A stretch of 64,000 bases of DNA from Sinotaia quadrata (taxonomy: Eukaryota; Mollusca; Gastropoda; Architaenioglossa; Viviparidae), in assembly GCA_028829895.1 (NCBI GenBank), contig CM054181.1, forward strand, positions 66,393,259-66,457,258, read 5' to 3'. Made by a program: the position numbers and the translations under genes. Below, one piece after another: positions 1 through 11,990 of the stretch. Below the pieces are notes generated by a model. The model had not been told where the DNA came from, made no database searches, and worked only from the letters and a program-made list of their open reading frames with translations. The stretch's first letter is position 1; each line of letters starts with the position of its first letter.

Positions 1-597
1 AGTTTGTCATTTGCTTTTCTGCAGATCATAATAAAATGCTGATTGCCTGCTCTTTTTGATTTTGATAATAGCCTATGGGTTGGTAAATCTTTAAATACTC
101 TTTATCAAAGCTGCCTCATAACTTCAGAGTCCCTTAGTTACCCTTAGAATGAGAAGGTTTCTTTGATGTGGGCATTTTTTTCTCTGACTTAAAACTGCAT
201 GTTACCTGAGAACCATGAGAAGGGCTCTTTATCCTGAAATACTGGAAATTTTATCCTGAATTCTTTTGTCTTAACCCAGGAGTTTAGTTCTGTTACCTAG
301 ATCTACCATTCTTTTGCTTATCTACAAGAAGATTTATATTGTTTATGTTTATGTCTGTCTTTATATGTTTTTGTTTATGTTTATCTTTTTATGTTTTTGT
401 TTAAGTTTATCTTTCTGTGTTTTTGTTTTTGTTTATCTTTCTATGTTTTTGTTTCATTTTATTACTGTGCTTATGATAAATTTTGCATTCGTACAAACTG
501 TTGCTTAATTTTTAGTCTGTGGATTTAATATATTTGTATTTATACATTGTGTAATAAAAGTTTTGTTGTTAGTAGTGCTTTGTTTTGGTTTTTTCAG
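1..597 (+). other. Probable last intron of the gene ending at 711
   Basis: AT-rich sequence with no coding signal. It holds a T-rich imperfect repeat at about 345-460 (TTTATGTTTTTGTTTATG-like units) that keeps a 64-codon chance ORF open. It ends in a good pyrimidine tract and CAG at 597. Confidence 0.4.
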
Positions 598-711
598 GAA
601 AAGCCTATCCAAGACTTCCATTTGGCAGAACAGCTCTCTTACATGAGGGATTTGGAGAATAAATACCGCATGATGGTTTTATCAGACATGCTCAACATTT
701 CAAAGCCCTGA
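598..711 (+). CDS. Terminal coding exon of an unidentified gene (partial)
   Basis: A polypyrimidine tract ending in TTTTTTCAG (to 597) is followed by 37 sense codons and a TGA at 709-711. The peptide starts EKPIQDFHLAEQLSYMRD and ends NKYRMMVLSDMLNISKP; it is charged, helix-prone and not repetitive, unlike the other short ORFs nearby. This is what the last coding exon of a plus-strand gene entering from the left looks like, so bases 1-597 would be its final intron. A possible poly(A) signal ATTAAA lies at 779-784 and AATAAA at 944-949. I do not recognise the protein family. The incoming codon phase is assumed to be 0, because the other two frames close quickly or give no sensible peptide. Confidence 0.55.
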   Translation, partial: EKPIQDFHLAEQLSYMRDLENKYRMMVLSDMLNISKP

Positions 712-1355
712 AAGCATTCATATATATATATATATATATTCCTTCTGCACATAAACTTGAATTTTGTTTGAAACATATATTAAAGACATTGAAAGTTCCA
801 GAATTAAATATTTTAAAAGCATAATTATAAAATGAATTTTACATAATGCATTCAATACTTAATGGATATTTTCATAAAATGAGTTCTAACATCATCTTAT
901 TTTATCACTGCCATATGTATAAACTCATCCATATTTTCAAAACAATAAATCCTTACTTTCAGAGTGATAATACAAACATATCACATTCCTCTATTGGGAT
1001 TATACATATCAGGAATGTATGTGGTATCTTGCTGTAGATATTATATATTTTTTCTTTTCATGGCAGTTTTATTTCGCAATCATTGAAGTTCGTTTTAGTC
1101 ACGTGTATTTTGGGGTCATATTTGAATTTTGATGCAGTTTGATATTGGTTTTACATATAAATTATTCATATAAGTTCATAGCAATGGTGTTAATGATAGG
1201 AAAAGAATCTTAAAGCTACTTACATATCAAATTAAGAGAAAATGATAGTCTTTTTACATTTTGTCTTTGACATTAATTATTTCTTTTTTAAAAAAAATCT
1301 TTTTCTGAATGTTTCATTGTTACCCACTTCGATATGCCCATCTTTCAAATCATTG
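712..1355 (+). other. Probable 3' UTR and AT-rich intergenic DNA
   Basis: A short (TA)n run at 720-739 follows the stop codon directly. Candidate poly(A) signals lie at 779-784 and 944-949. Nothing else recognised. Confidence 0.35.
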
Positions 1356-1700
1356 GAGTCAAAGTATGTCATATAAACAGCAAGTTTATTAAGCATTAAG
1401 TCAAAGTATGTCATATAAACAGCAAGTTTATTAGGCATTAAGTCAAAAGTATGTCATATAAACAGCAAGTTTATTAAGCATTAAGTCAAAAGTATGTCAT
1501 ATAAACAGCAAGTTTATTAAGCATTAAGTCAAAAGTATGTCATATAAACAGCAAGTTTATTAAGCATTAAGTCAAAAGTATGTCATATAAACAGCAAGTT
1601 TATTAAGCATTAAGTCAAAAGTATGTAATATAAACAGCAAGTTTATTAAGCATCAAGTTAAAAGTATGTCATATAAACAGTAAGTTTATTTAAGCATTAA
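1356..1700. repeat. 42-43-bp minisatellite, about 8 copies
   Basis: The unit contains GTATGTCATATAAACAGC and AAGTTTATTAAGCATTAA and recurs every 42-43 bases. Copies differ by an A indel and a few substitutions. Confidence 0.95.
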
Positions 1701-1780
1701 GAAGAAAGTAGTATAACATTTCATATGTCTTCTCCATTTAAGAAATAAACAAAAACAAAATCAATCTATCATCTAATAAC

Positions 1781-1960
1781 TATCATCAGAATAATATAAA
1801 TAACTGATTATTTAGCTAATCACCTTTCATGTAAGATGTTATGCCTGTAATAAACTTACACATATTTCACTATCATCAGAATAATGTAAATAACTAATTC
1901 TTTAGCTAATCACCTTTCATGTAAGATGTTTTGCCAGTAATAAACTTACACATATTTCAC
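1781..1960. repeat. 90-bp tandem duplication
   Basis: Two copies start with TATCATCAGAATAAT at 1781 and 1871 and end with ACACATATTTCAC. They differ at a handful of positions. Confidence 0.9.
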
Positions 1961-3125
1961 TGTTCATATGTTACTATTATTAATTTAATTCTGGTAATTT
2001 TGTTTTAAGCTGAAGCATTTTTGTATTAGTTTTTGCCTTGTTTATCTACATCAAGTGTTTTGATATTCTTATGTTAGTTCCAGCAGAGTCAGTATTGAAA
2101 TTTCTTTATCAACCTGTTTTATCAAGACTGGTGCCTGATTTTGTGCTACAGTGCTTGGCTCATATTGTTCCATATTGGGTTAAAACTGAAAACTCTCGGG
2201 TGTCCACAGTGTCACTAAATGGACTGCAGAAATCACAAAACTACTTGCAAATGAAGTTTTAAATGTGGTTTTTCTAAGGATCCTTTGAAATCGTATAATT
2301 TAGACTGAATGATGCTCTAATCAGTCTGTGTCTCTTATTGTTATTATTATAATAAATATAATTCTTATTGTTAATATTTTTTATCAAGTACTGTATGTTT
2401 TAATTTTTGTAACAGTTTTTATTTTGTTCCCCCCCACCCCCTTCTGACTAGATTTCAAGTATGCTCTCTTATTCTGTATTAATCTCACATTTTAAATTTA
2501 TTTATTATTTATAAAGTGTGCACAATGTAGTTTGTTGCAGTATGTGAGCATATGGGTGTGTGCATGATGATTAATTTGCTTTGTATTATCAGAATCTTTT
2601 TCTTTATGTTTGTGGTGAAGATTATTATTATTGTTAGAAACAGGTGGCTGGCATTTAGTGTTTTTATTTGTTGATAAATCTATTGAGTTGTGAGTCACAC
2701 TTGCATTAAGGCTATGTTTCTGTGAATATTAATCATACTGGATTGAGTTATGTAACATTGCTCATTTTGTTTTGAATTATTAGTTGCATGATTAGATAAT
2801 GTATTCATTGTGATACAATTTGCTGAAAGTATATTGAGTAAGAATTGCTCTTTAGAACATTGAATTATGAATTACTTTGTTGAGTTATGAATTTATACAT
2901 GAACATTAATTTGTTGAGTTATGTTTTAACTTATAGCTGTTTTTTAAAAACAGATTTAACTTGTTACAATAACAAAAGTTATTATAGTTTTTCTTCTGTG
3001 CTTTTTACTCTGTTCCATCCAAATGAGTGAAATGTATGAACTGTCAGAGTTAAAAAAGTAAAAATATATATTTAATGCAATAGTATATGTGACAGGTTGA
3101 TTTTGAAATGATGAGAGGGTCTCTA
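1961..3125. other. AT-rich DNA, no gene seen
   Basis: No splice-flanked coding stretch is visible. There is weak internal repetition of a TTGAGTTATG motif at about 2690-2930. ORFs at 2038-2262 (+) and 2498-2698 (-) have no family features and I treat them as chance. Confidence 0.5.
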
Positions 3126-3450
3126 AAATTAGTAAAAGACAGTGAGGAATAAGATATAAAAGAACACAATTTAATTAGTAAAAGTCAGTGAAGAATAAGA
3201 TATAAAAGAACACTATTTAATTAGTAAAAGACTGAAGAATAAGATATAAAAGAACACAATTTAATTAGTAAAAGTCAGTGAAGAATAAGATATAAAAGAA
3301 CACTATTTAATTAGTAAAAGTCAGTGAAGAATAAGATATAAAAGAACACTATTTAATTAGTAAAAGTCAGTGAAGAATAAGATATAAAAGAACACAATTT
3401 AATTAGTAAAAGACAGTGAGGAATAAGATATAAAAGAACACTATTTAATT
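3126..3450. repeat. About 46-bp minisatellite, about 7 copies
   Basis: The unit contains AATTAGTAAAAGTCAGTGA and AAGATATAAAAGAACAC. Copies alternate between ACACTATTTAATT and ACACAATTTAATT versions. Confidence 0.95.
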
Positions 3451-3615
3451 TGTAATAGCATAGAAGCGTAGATCAATTTTAAATTTTGTAGTCTCGATCT
3501 CTATTTGATCCGTAACGCAAGGAGGAAATGCACACAAACGAATTAACCAACATTTCTTACTGAAACTGTAAATGTACTACACACATAACTAAAGAAGCGA
3601 ATGGTTTGTTGACTA

Positions 3616-3818
3616 CACACGTATTTGTGTTTGACAACTTTATATAGTTACTTCTCGCCTACGTCATACGTATTTCTGTTTGACAACTTTATATAGCTAC
3701 TTCTCGCCTACATCACACGTATTTCTGTTTGACAACTTTATATAGTTACTTCTCGCCTACGTCACACGTATTTGTGTTTGACAACTTTATATAGCTACTT
3801 CTCGCCTACGTCACACGT
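3616..3818. repeat. 49-bp minisatellite, 4 copies
   Basis: The unit contains TTTGACAACTTTATATAG and ACTTCTCGCCTACGTCA. It adjoins the CA-rich array that follows. Confidence 0.95.
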
Positions 3819-3835
3819 GCACACCAAACAAAAAA

Positions 3836-4545
3836 AAACCCCAGATTCAATCTAGAACCAGCGCAAACACATACACACACACAAAAACCAAACACAACAT
3901 ACAGATTCAATCTGGAACCAGCACAAACACACACACCTAACATAAAACAAGGTTCAATCTGGAACCTGCATAAACACATACACACCCACCAAACATACAA
4001 CAAAAAAATTCAATCTGGAAACAGCCCAAACACATACACACAAATCCCTAACACAAAACAAGATTCAGTCTGGAACCAGCATAAACACATAAACACACTC
4101 ACACAGACACAAAATCAGATTCAATCTGGAGCCACCACACACACACACCTACATACAAACCAAACACAACATACAGATTCAATCTGGAACCAGCACACAC
4201 ACACCTACATACAAACCAAACACAACATACAGATTCAATCTGGAACCAGCACACACACACACGTAACATAAAACAAGGTTCAATCTGGAACAAACACAAA
4301 CACATACACACCCACCAAACACACAAAATAAATTCAATCTGAAAACAGCACAAACCCCTAACACAAAACAAGATTCAATCTGGAACCAGCACAAACATAT
4401 ACATACACACACAAACACACACCAAACACAAAAATCAAATTCAATCTAGAACCAGCATAAACACACACACCAAACACAAAAGTAATTCAATCTGGAACCA
4501 TCACAATCACATACACATACAGCACAAACACACAAAAACAGCAAA
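3836..4545. repeat. CA-rich degenerate minisatellite, about 15 copies
   Basis: A core of GATTCAATCTGGAACCAGC alternates with variable ACACACA-rich linkers, so unit length varies. Cys/Leu-rich minus-strand ORFs at 3806-4418 are products of this repeat and not genes. Confidence 0.9.
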
Positions 4546-4811
4546 ACGTCAACAAAGTGGCACTACGGCCGATGTCACAACTTCAGCTATGTTTTATTTT
4601 CCACTCACGTGATCAGAATCAGATCTTCATATCCATAAGAAGATTGTCTTTTTACAATTCATTCTCACTATGTGCACGTTAATTCATATTTTTATATTAC
4701 TTTGATAAAATATAAAGTGTGGGAGCGCATTTCTTCATAAGATACTTACGTACGATTACAACTCCAACTTGAAGCATCGTATGACATTATTATTATTCAA
4801 TTGGACTCTTT

Positions 4812-4963
4812 TATACATACATAGATAGAGAGAGAGGAGAGATCAATAGATAGATATATGTATAGATAGATAGAAAGAGAGAGAGAGAGATCAATAGATA
4901 GATATATGTATAGATAGATAGAAAGAGAGAGAGATCAATAGATAGATATATGTATAGATAGAT

Positions 4964-4998
<35 letters not shown>

Positions 4999-5196
4999 AA
5001 TAGATAGATATATGTATAGATAGATAGATAGAGAGAGAGAGAGGAGAGATCAATAGATAGATATATGGAGAGAGAGAGAGAGAGAGAGAGAGATAGATAT
5101 ATGTATAGATAGATAGAAAGATATATAGATAGATCAATAGATAGATTGTATAGATCAATAGATAGCTATGTGTATACAGATAGATAGATAGATAGA
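4812..5196. repeat. GATA/GA compound array
   Basis: Blocks of (GA)n alternate with ATCAATAGATAGATATATG and TATAGATAGATAG. The top strand is almost pure purine over long stretches. Confidence 0.95.
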
Positions 5197-5817
5197 TTGC
5201 ATTTACTTTATAACAAAATTATGTACGTTTACAATTCAATCATGGCATATTGTAATAACGTTTATTACCCACAATAGCTAGTTTATATCCGATTCACATA
5301 ATTATGTGAAAGAGGAATGCATTTACTTCATGTGATAATTAAATACCTTTGTAAATATAGGAAAGTTGTATAGCCGGTTTGAAATGATAAATAATCGCGG
5401 TGTATACAGAATACATGAATTTTCTCAAGACTCACACAGTCATAATGATTTGCTGAGTCTATGAAATATTTTCTCGAAAATTTAAAATAAAAGTAACCTG
5501 TCGTTCATGATCGCACATTGAGTCTTCACATGTATATTCATAAAAAACTTTTTGTTTTCAAAATTAAATTAAATGATATCTGGCAAGAAAGGCGCAAGAA
5601 AACTTAAAATTAGATGAAAATACTTCATTCCTGAAAAAGAAACTCACAAGAGCTCTAACCTGACAGATTTTTTGACAATATTTTTCACAAATAAAATCTC
5701 GAAAGAATGAGAATGGAACGAAACCAGAAAATACTGGTAAACAAGACACGATAAAATATTCTGGAACACCACCTGAAGGCATAATAATCATACCTAGCAG
5801 CTGCACCACTTGTCTTT
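5197..5817. other. Intergenic DNA, no gene seen
   Basis: Sequence of mixed composition. A minus-strand ORF at 5564-5809 has no recognisable domain and no splice context that I could support. Confidence 0.4.
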
Positions 5818-6110
5818 AAGTAAAAACTGTTAGATCACACTTAAAAACTAAGTGAATTCAACACGTATTCTGGACAATAATAAGTAAAAACTGTTAGATC
5901 ACACTTAAAAACTAAAGCGAATTCAACGCGTATTCTGGACAATAATAAAAACTGTTAGATCACACTTAAAAACTAAAGCGAATTCAACACGTATTCTGAA
6001 AACCACCTATACAGATAATAATCATAATCAAACGTGCACTCCTTGTCTTTAAGTAAAATGCTCTGTTAGAACACTCTTGAAAGCTAAGCGAATTGAACGT
6101 GTACATCAAT
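5818..6110. repeat. About 64-bp tandem repeat, 3 good copies and one diverged
   Basis: The unit contains TAAAAACTGTTAGATCACAC and GAATTCAACACGTATTCTGG. A diverged fourth copy is seen at about 6050-6103 (CTGTTAGAACACTCTTGAAA). Confidence 0.85.
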
Positions 6111-6444
6111 AAAGGAAAATAATACTTCCGATCAAAGTGGGAATAAATGAAAACAAAAAACAAAAAAACAACAACAATTACTAGACGGAGGCTATTTCCT
6201 TTAACCGTTCTTTGGAGATGCTGAACGTAGCTAGAATGTTTTCTCCATACTGTTACCATGGATACAGAACACTCATGCTATCTTAAAATGACTTATCAAC
6301 CATGTTAATATGATGTTCAACTTTAAGTGTTCTTGAATGAACTTAGATCAAATCAATAATGCAAATCAGAAATATGTCGCGCAAAGCCTGCTAATGTTTA
6401 CATTGCCGGGTCTGTTAACATACTTATCGCAAGTGTCTCGAGCA

Positions 6445-7110
6445 GCTATGGGCTTTTCGAGGTCAGCAATCAATAGAAGTTTCAAAATCAACAATCAACG
6501 GAAGTTTTAAAATCAACAATCGGGGGAAGTTTCAAAATCAACAATCAACGGAAGTTTCAAAATTATAATCACTGAAAGTTTCTAAATCTGTAGTCAGTGG
6601 ATGTTTTGAGGTCAGCAATCGATAGAAGCTTTGATGTTTTGAAGTCAGCAGTAAATATAATAGAAGCTTTGATGTTTTGAAGTCAACAATCGATAGAAGT
6701 TTTGATGTTTTGAAGTCAGCAATTGATAGCAGTTTTGATGTTTTGAAGTCAACAATCGATAGAAGTTTTGATGTTTTGAAGTCAGCAATCGATAGAAGTT
6801 TTGATGTTTTGAAGTCAGCAATCGATAGAAGTTTTGATGTTTTGAAGTCAGCAATCGATAGACGTTTTGATGTTTTGAAGTCAGCAATCGATAGAAGTTT
6901 TGATGTTTTGAAGTCAGCAATCGATAGAAGTTTTGATGTTTTGAAGTCAGCAATCGATAGAAGTTTTGATGTTTTGAAGTCAGCAATCGATAGATGTTTT
7001 GATGTTTTGAAGTCAGCAATAATAGAAGCTTTGATGTTTTGAAGTCAGCAATCGATAGAAGCTTTGATGTTTTGAAGTCAGCAATAATAGAAGTTTTGAG
7101 ATTAACAATC
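6445..7110. repeat. 33-bp minisatellite, about 14 regular copies with a diverged 5' edge
   Basis: The unit contains TTTTGATGTTTTGAAGTCAG and CAATCGATAGAAG. In the regular part (about 6640-7090) the period is exactly 33 bp, so frames stay open on both strands: 121 residues plus (repeat SAIDRSFDVLK) and 124 residues minus (repeat LLTSKHQNFYR). The left edge (6445-6635) is a looser 30-mer relative. Confidence 0.95.
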
Positions 7111-7639
7111 GATTTGAGTCTGAGGCAGAGTAAATTTGCCTATCCCTATTTATAAACTTAATAATTATATATCTGTTGCCATTGTTAACTGACCCGACCT
7201 TGGGCACTGTTATAATGATATTTTTGAGTTGGAGTAAAGAATTCAGGTGGAGAATATGCTAGAACTTGCTGATGCAATCCAAACCAGTTCCAAGTGGATC
7301 AAATCTTGAAACGCACACTAAGTTTTCTCTAACCTTTCTGTAAACGGCTTAAATTTAATTAATCGCTGGGTCTGTAATATTATTAGGGTTTACTCGACTC
7401 TAAACCGGAAGTCAGCACTTTTGACATAATCATTTAGTGTTACGGCAATGAACTCGTACCCTAGTAATCTGATGCCCAGTTATGAGATAATTACAATGCA
7501 CCAGTTCGGCTGTCCTCTTTGCTGAACTAATTAGTAGAGTCTCTCCAATCTCTGTCGAGAGAAATTTAGATAAAATGTTAACTGGGCATTGATCTGCCAG
7601 AAGAGACACAGCGATAACAGACGTGGTTGATTCTCAGGA

Positions 7640-9530
7640 GAGTATGGTAAGATTAAGACATTATTTATTCATTCAGAACATGGTGAACTTCATACATTAG
7701 TTAATCATTAAGAATATAGAGGTTCAGATATTAGTCAGTTACTAAAAGTATGTGATATTAGAACGTAAGTCACTTACTAAACGTGTGGTGAGATTTGGAC
7801 GTAAGTCACTTACTAAACGTATGGTGGGATTTGGACGTAAGTCACTTACTAAAAGTATGGTGAGATTCAGACGTAAGTCACTAAAAATAATAGTGAGATC
7901 GAGTCATTGGTTAATTACTGATTCAAAGTACAGTTAGTTTCAGACATAGTCAATTAGTAAGAGCATGGTGAGACTCAGACTGTAATCAAGTTCTACGAAA
8001 GAGTTTTGTGAGGTTGAAACATTAGTTAGTTACTAAGAATTCTGTGGAGTCATTAGTTAATTATTAGCTCAGAGTAGTAGGTAAGGTTCAGACATTAGTC
8101 AAGTAATAGCTCAGATAATATAGTAAGGTTCAGATATTAGTCAATTGCTAGCTCAGAGTAGTACGGTAAAGTTCAGACATAAGTCAATTGCTAGCTCAGA
8201 GTAGTATGGTAAGGTTCATACATTAGTCAATTACTCAGAATAGTACAATGAGGTTCATACACTATCAATTAGTTTCTCAGAGTATGGTGAGGTTCAGATA
8301 TTAGTCAGTTAGTAAGAGTATGACGAGGTTCACATATTAGTTAATTGCTAATTCAGAGTATAATGAGGCTAAGGCAATAGTCAATTACTATGCAAGAGTA
8401 TGATGAGGTTCAGTCACTACTTAATTACTAAGAATATTGTAAGGTTCACGTATTAGCTATTTACTAAGAGTATAGTGGGATTAAGACATTAGTCAATTAC
8501 TAAGAGTAAGATGAAGTTTACACATTAGTATATTACTAACTCAGAGTATGGTGAAGTTAAGACAACAGTCAATTACTATGTAAGAGTATAGTGTGATTCA
8601 GACATTAATCAATTGCTATGTAAGAGTATAGAAGGATCCAGACATTAGTCATTAGTGAATTACTGTCTAAGAGTATAGTAGATTTCAGACATAGTCAATT
8701 ACTATTTTAGAGTATAGTGGGATTCAGACATTAGTCAGTTACTAAGAATATTGTAAGCTGAGTCATTGATCAATTACTAACTCAAAATATTATGAGTTTC
8801 AGACATTAATCAGATAATAACATTATGCAAGGTACAAACATTAAACAATTACTAATTAGGAGTATAGTGAGATTCCAACATTAATTACTTACTAAAAGCA
8901 TGAAAGGATCAGACATTAATGATTTACTGAAAGCATGAAAAAAGACATTAATGACTTACTAAGAGCATGAAAGGATCGGACATTAATGATTTACTAAAAG
9001 CATGAAAAAAGACATTAATGACTTACTAAGAGCATGAAAGGATCAGACATTAATAACTTACTAAAAGCATGAAAAAAGACATTAATTACTTACTAAGAGA
9101 TAAAAAGTTTATACATTAGTAAATTACTAAGAGTGTAGTGAAGTTGATTCATTAGTCATTACTAGCTCAGAGTATAGTGAGGTTCATACATTAGCCAATT
9201 ACTAAGTAAGGGTATGGTGAGGTTCAAGCATTAGTTAATTACTAAAAGTATGGTGGTGTTAGGATTAATTACTAAATAAAAGTATTTTGGGATTCAGAAA
9301 CAGGTTAATTATTAATTAAGAATGAGGAAAGGCTCAGACATTGATTACTTACTAAGGATACAATGGGGTTCGGACACAAGTTAATTAATTATAAACTGTG
9401 GTGGGGTTCAGACAGTAGTTCATTTCTGTCTAAGAGTATGGTGGGGTTCAGATATTGGTTATTTATTAAAAGTATAATAAAATTCGGATGTTATTTGATT
9501 ATTAACTAAAAGTAGGATGAGTTTCAAGAA
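7640..9530. repeat. Long degenerate satellite-like array, about 37-bp period
   Basis: About 1.9 kb is built from variants of AGAGTATGGTGAGGTTCAG followed by ACATTAGTCAATTACTA. Unit length drifts and individual copies differ widely, so this is the oldest-looking array in the window. A younger 65-70-bp higher-order repeat sits inside it at about 8920-9085 (GCATGAAAGGATCAGACATT alternating with GCATGAAAAAAGACATT). Confidence 0.9.
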
Positions 9531-10085
9531 ATAAACTTTGCACAGTTAAATAGACATCATGATATTCTTTGATATTTATTAACTAATATTTGTACACTTA
9601 AGTTTTAATTTACATGTCGTTGTGAACATAAATATCTCAAGTGGTAACTGTGGCTTAAGTACACTTAATCTTTACTTTAAAATGACATTAATATTCGAAC
9701 ATGCTCAAGCCCTTTGTCATGGGAAAAGCATGGAGCCTAAGTTAATTTTTTTTATTTCACGGACCGTGCAAGCAAAACGTGGACTAAGGGAAGTAATCCA
9801 CTGTCAAAAACGCGATTTTGATAAAGCACGTTTGCTCTGATGCATAAGTAATAAGTAAACGCTAATTTGTTCACAAAATTAGTCTAGACAGACGTATGTA
9901 GACATAGTACATGTATCATTTCATGCATAAAGATATATATACATTTAAGGAGAATTATATATATTTGATGAATGCAATATATTCATAGATGCGTGTGTGC
10001 ATACTTGTTTACGAGCCAAGTAGGAAATAGCTGATGCGTAGTTAAGATTTTTGCTTTAGCTAGTGAAATGTGTGCAAATAAATTA
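9531..10085. other. Intergenic DNA, no gene seen
   Basis: The plus-strand ORF at 9622-9840 (72 residues) has no family hallmarks. Nothing else is recognised. Confidence 0.4.
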
Positions 10086-10122
10086 TGTGCATCAATAGAT
10101 TAAAATCACAAGGTGCAAGATC

Positions 10123-10159
10123 TTCTAGAACCTTCTGCAGTTCCCTAAGAAAGTATAAG
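10123..10159 (+). promoter_or_regulatory. Heat-shock element plus TATA box in repeat copy 1
   Basis: Three perfect alternating pentamer units (TTC at 10123, GAA at 10128, TTC at 10133) match the HSF consensus TTCnnGAAnnTTC; the fourth position is degenerate (CAG). TATAAG follows at 10154. The same arrangement occurs in the second copy of this repeat. Activity is inferred. Confidence 0.5.
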
Positions 10160-11074
10160 AAGGGAGAACTGAAGGCTAGATCTGAGAGAATCAAAACATC
10201 AACCAGGGCAAACTACAGAACACTTTGAGATTTGCGTCCGCTGCATGACCTCTGTCAACATCATTCAACATCAGTGACAAAGAAGCATTTCTCTCCATGT
10301 AACATCAAACTTTGTAACATCAGACTTTGTCCAAGAATGCCATGTTTGTCAGAAAGAAGAAGAGATTAGAGTTTTCATGATGATAATGGAAATTGTACAT
10401 GAGGACATTAACTTCATTTCGTGGTGAAACTTCGAATACGGAAATTACATTGTGTTTACTAAGGAGAGTTGGGAGAATCTCTCTGCCAGTTTCTTCATCC
10501 ATCGATCACCAAGTATTAAATAAATCATGGCAAAGTGAAAGGTTCAACCCTTCAGGACAGCTTATGTATGTCAGTTGCAGTTAATGACAGACGAGTCATT
10601 TCGTCTCTCTGTCTGAGCTTTGTTTCAAAAGTTCTATGCCGCGGTTGGAAGGCTGGTAATTTTGGAGTCCTACAGATCCAAGAGGTACTACATCCATAGA
10701 CGCGAGGACACATTTCACTAGACGATCTACCTGGTAATGACAGATGTCCTGAGGTCCCCCGTCTTCATGATGACCAGAGAAAACAGTGATAATTACCAAG
10801 GTTGGCAACAGCCAAAACGCAGATCTACCCATACACAGGAAATCTGAGATATGACGCCTTGATCTGCAAGGTCATTGCTGTTAAGCGACGCGATGATGCG
10901 TCATCTTCTCTTCAAAGCATCGTAATGAATGACACGACAGATTATGTCCCCTTTCTTCGAACATTGACAGTACTAAACGAGTAGTTATAAAAGGCAAAAG
11001 GCACCTAGAGCTTTATAGTTGATTTAAGAATAAGAATATTTAATTGTATTCTTATCGGACAAATATCTATTATT

Positions 11075-11227
11075 ATTGTTATATATATAAAATATATAAT
11101 ACGAACTTTAATATGGTGGTAAATCCTCGCCTATTTCGTGTAGGAATTGTTGTTATATATATAAAATATGTAATACGAACATTAATACGGTGGTAAATCC
11201 TCGCCTATTTCGTGTAGGAATTGTTGT
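11075..11227. repeat. 74-bp tandem duplication inside repeat copy 1
   Basis: Two copies carry GTGGTAAATCCTCGCC and ATTTCGTGTAGGAATTG; ACGAAC recurs at 11101 and 11175. It is absent from the homologous element at 32887-33905. Confidence 0.9.
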
Positions 11228-11365
11228 TCAAGTTAGCGGTGCGATTTACCACATAAGAATTTATATTTACTTTTATTTACACCTTTTTAAATTTCATCAT
11301 TTTCATTCCCCCCCCCCTTCCCAAAGAGTGTATGACATTGGAAAGGTGTATGATTGATTTAACTA

Positions 11366-11801
11366 CTGTTGTTCTATCTTTTGTAGTTTTAGAGCTGTAA
11401 GAAGCCTATTTTGCATGACAGATGTCCTCTGGTTCAAGAGCCGCTTATATCATCTGGATGGTGTATGAGCCAGAGTTCATACATTCTTTTTATATATCTT
11501 CTTATTGTGGGTTGGCTTTCATATTATGAGACCATTATTTGTATGTTTTCCTCTCTGGTTCATCTCCTCCAAGATTTCACTAGTTTTTCAATAGTCAATT
11601 TATTATTTTTATTATTGATTTATTATTAGTTTTTTTAAATTATTATTTGGGTTTTTGTTTGCAGCTTTGTATTTGTTATTACCTTTTCATTCTTTTAATC
11701 TACTGTTTTTTTATATTGCTTTTATTAATATTGTTTTGCATTTCTTCTTCTTCATTGTTTATTATTATTATCATTATTATTATTATTGGCCACAGCCCAA
11801 G
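11366..11801 (+). other. Upstream region or 5' UTR of the receptor gene
   Basis: T-rich sequence leads to a possible acceptor TATTGGCCACAG at 11794, eight bases before the chosen ATG. An upstream 5' non-coding exon is therefore possible, but I cannot place it. The upstream frame at 11655 is open only across T-rich sequence and is not taken as coding. Confidence 0.4.
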
Positions 11802-11990
11802 ATGGAGGTCGCTGAGAACACTGCTGAAAGATCTGTGACGGAAGATGCGAGACCGGAAATGTTCAAGTGGCACGGGGCTGAGCTCATCTTCATTCCGACC
11901 ATGATGACGGCAGGTCTGCTAGGCAACGCCGTGGTACTTTATATCACCTACTTTCGATGGGGCTTCTCTACTTTCAGTTATTTCATAAAG
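11802..11990 (+). CDS. Receptor exon 1 (N-terminus and TM1)
   Basis: Residues 1-63 starting MEVAENTAERS, then a hydrophobic TM1 with the class A GN motif at 41-42. The ATG at 11802 is chosen because the frame above it is low-complexity T-rich DNA and a possible acceptor lies just upstream. It ends ATAAAG with donor GTGTGT at 11991; the intron is phase 0. Confidence 0.8.

Larger units (their letters stand above)
10086..11365 (+). repeat. Interspersed repeat with a heat-shock-like promoter, copy 1
   Basis: This segment aligns through most of its length with 32887-33905. Shared landmarks in the same order are GTGCATCA, a heat-shock element, a TATA box, GGCAAAGTG, a CTGTCTGAG block, CACTAGACGA / CACTGGACGA, ATTACCAAGGTTGGCAACAG / ATTATCGAGGCTGACAACAG, ACGAACTTTAAT, TTTCATCATTTTCAT and a final GAGTGTATGACATTGGAAAG. 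No reading frame is conserved between the two copies, so the body looks non-coding. I found no terminal inverted repeats or target duplication, so the class is unknown. This copy contains a private 74-bp tandem duplication (11075-11227) that the other copy lacks. Confidence 0.65.

Noticed and set aside
6645..7042. Overlapping 121- and 124-residue ORFs on opposite strands
   Set aside because: Both follow from a 33-bp period without stops; both strands being open is an artefact of the array.
10596..10832. 78-residue minus ORF in the heat-shock-like repeat as a coding gene
   Set aside because: Its frame is not kept in the homologous copy at 33156-33464; alignment shows frame-independent substitutions.
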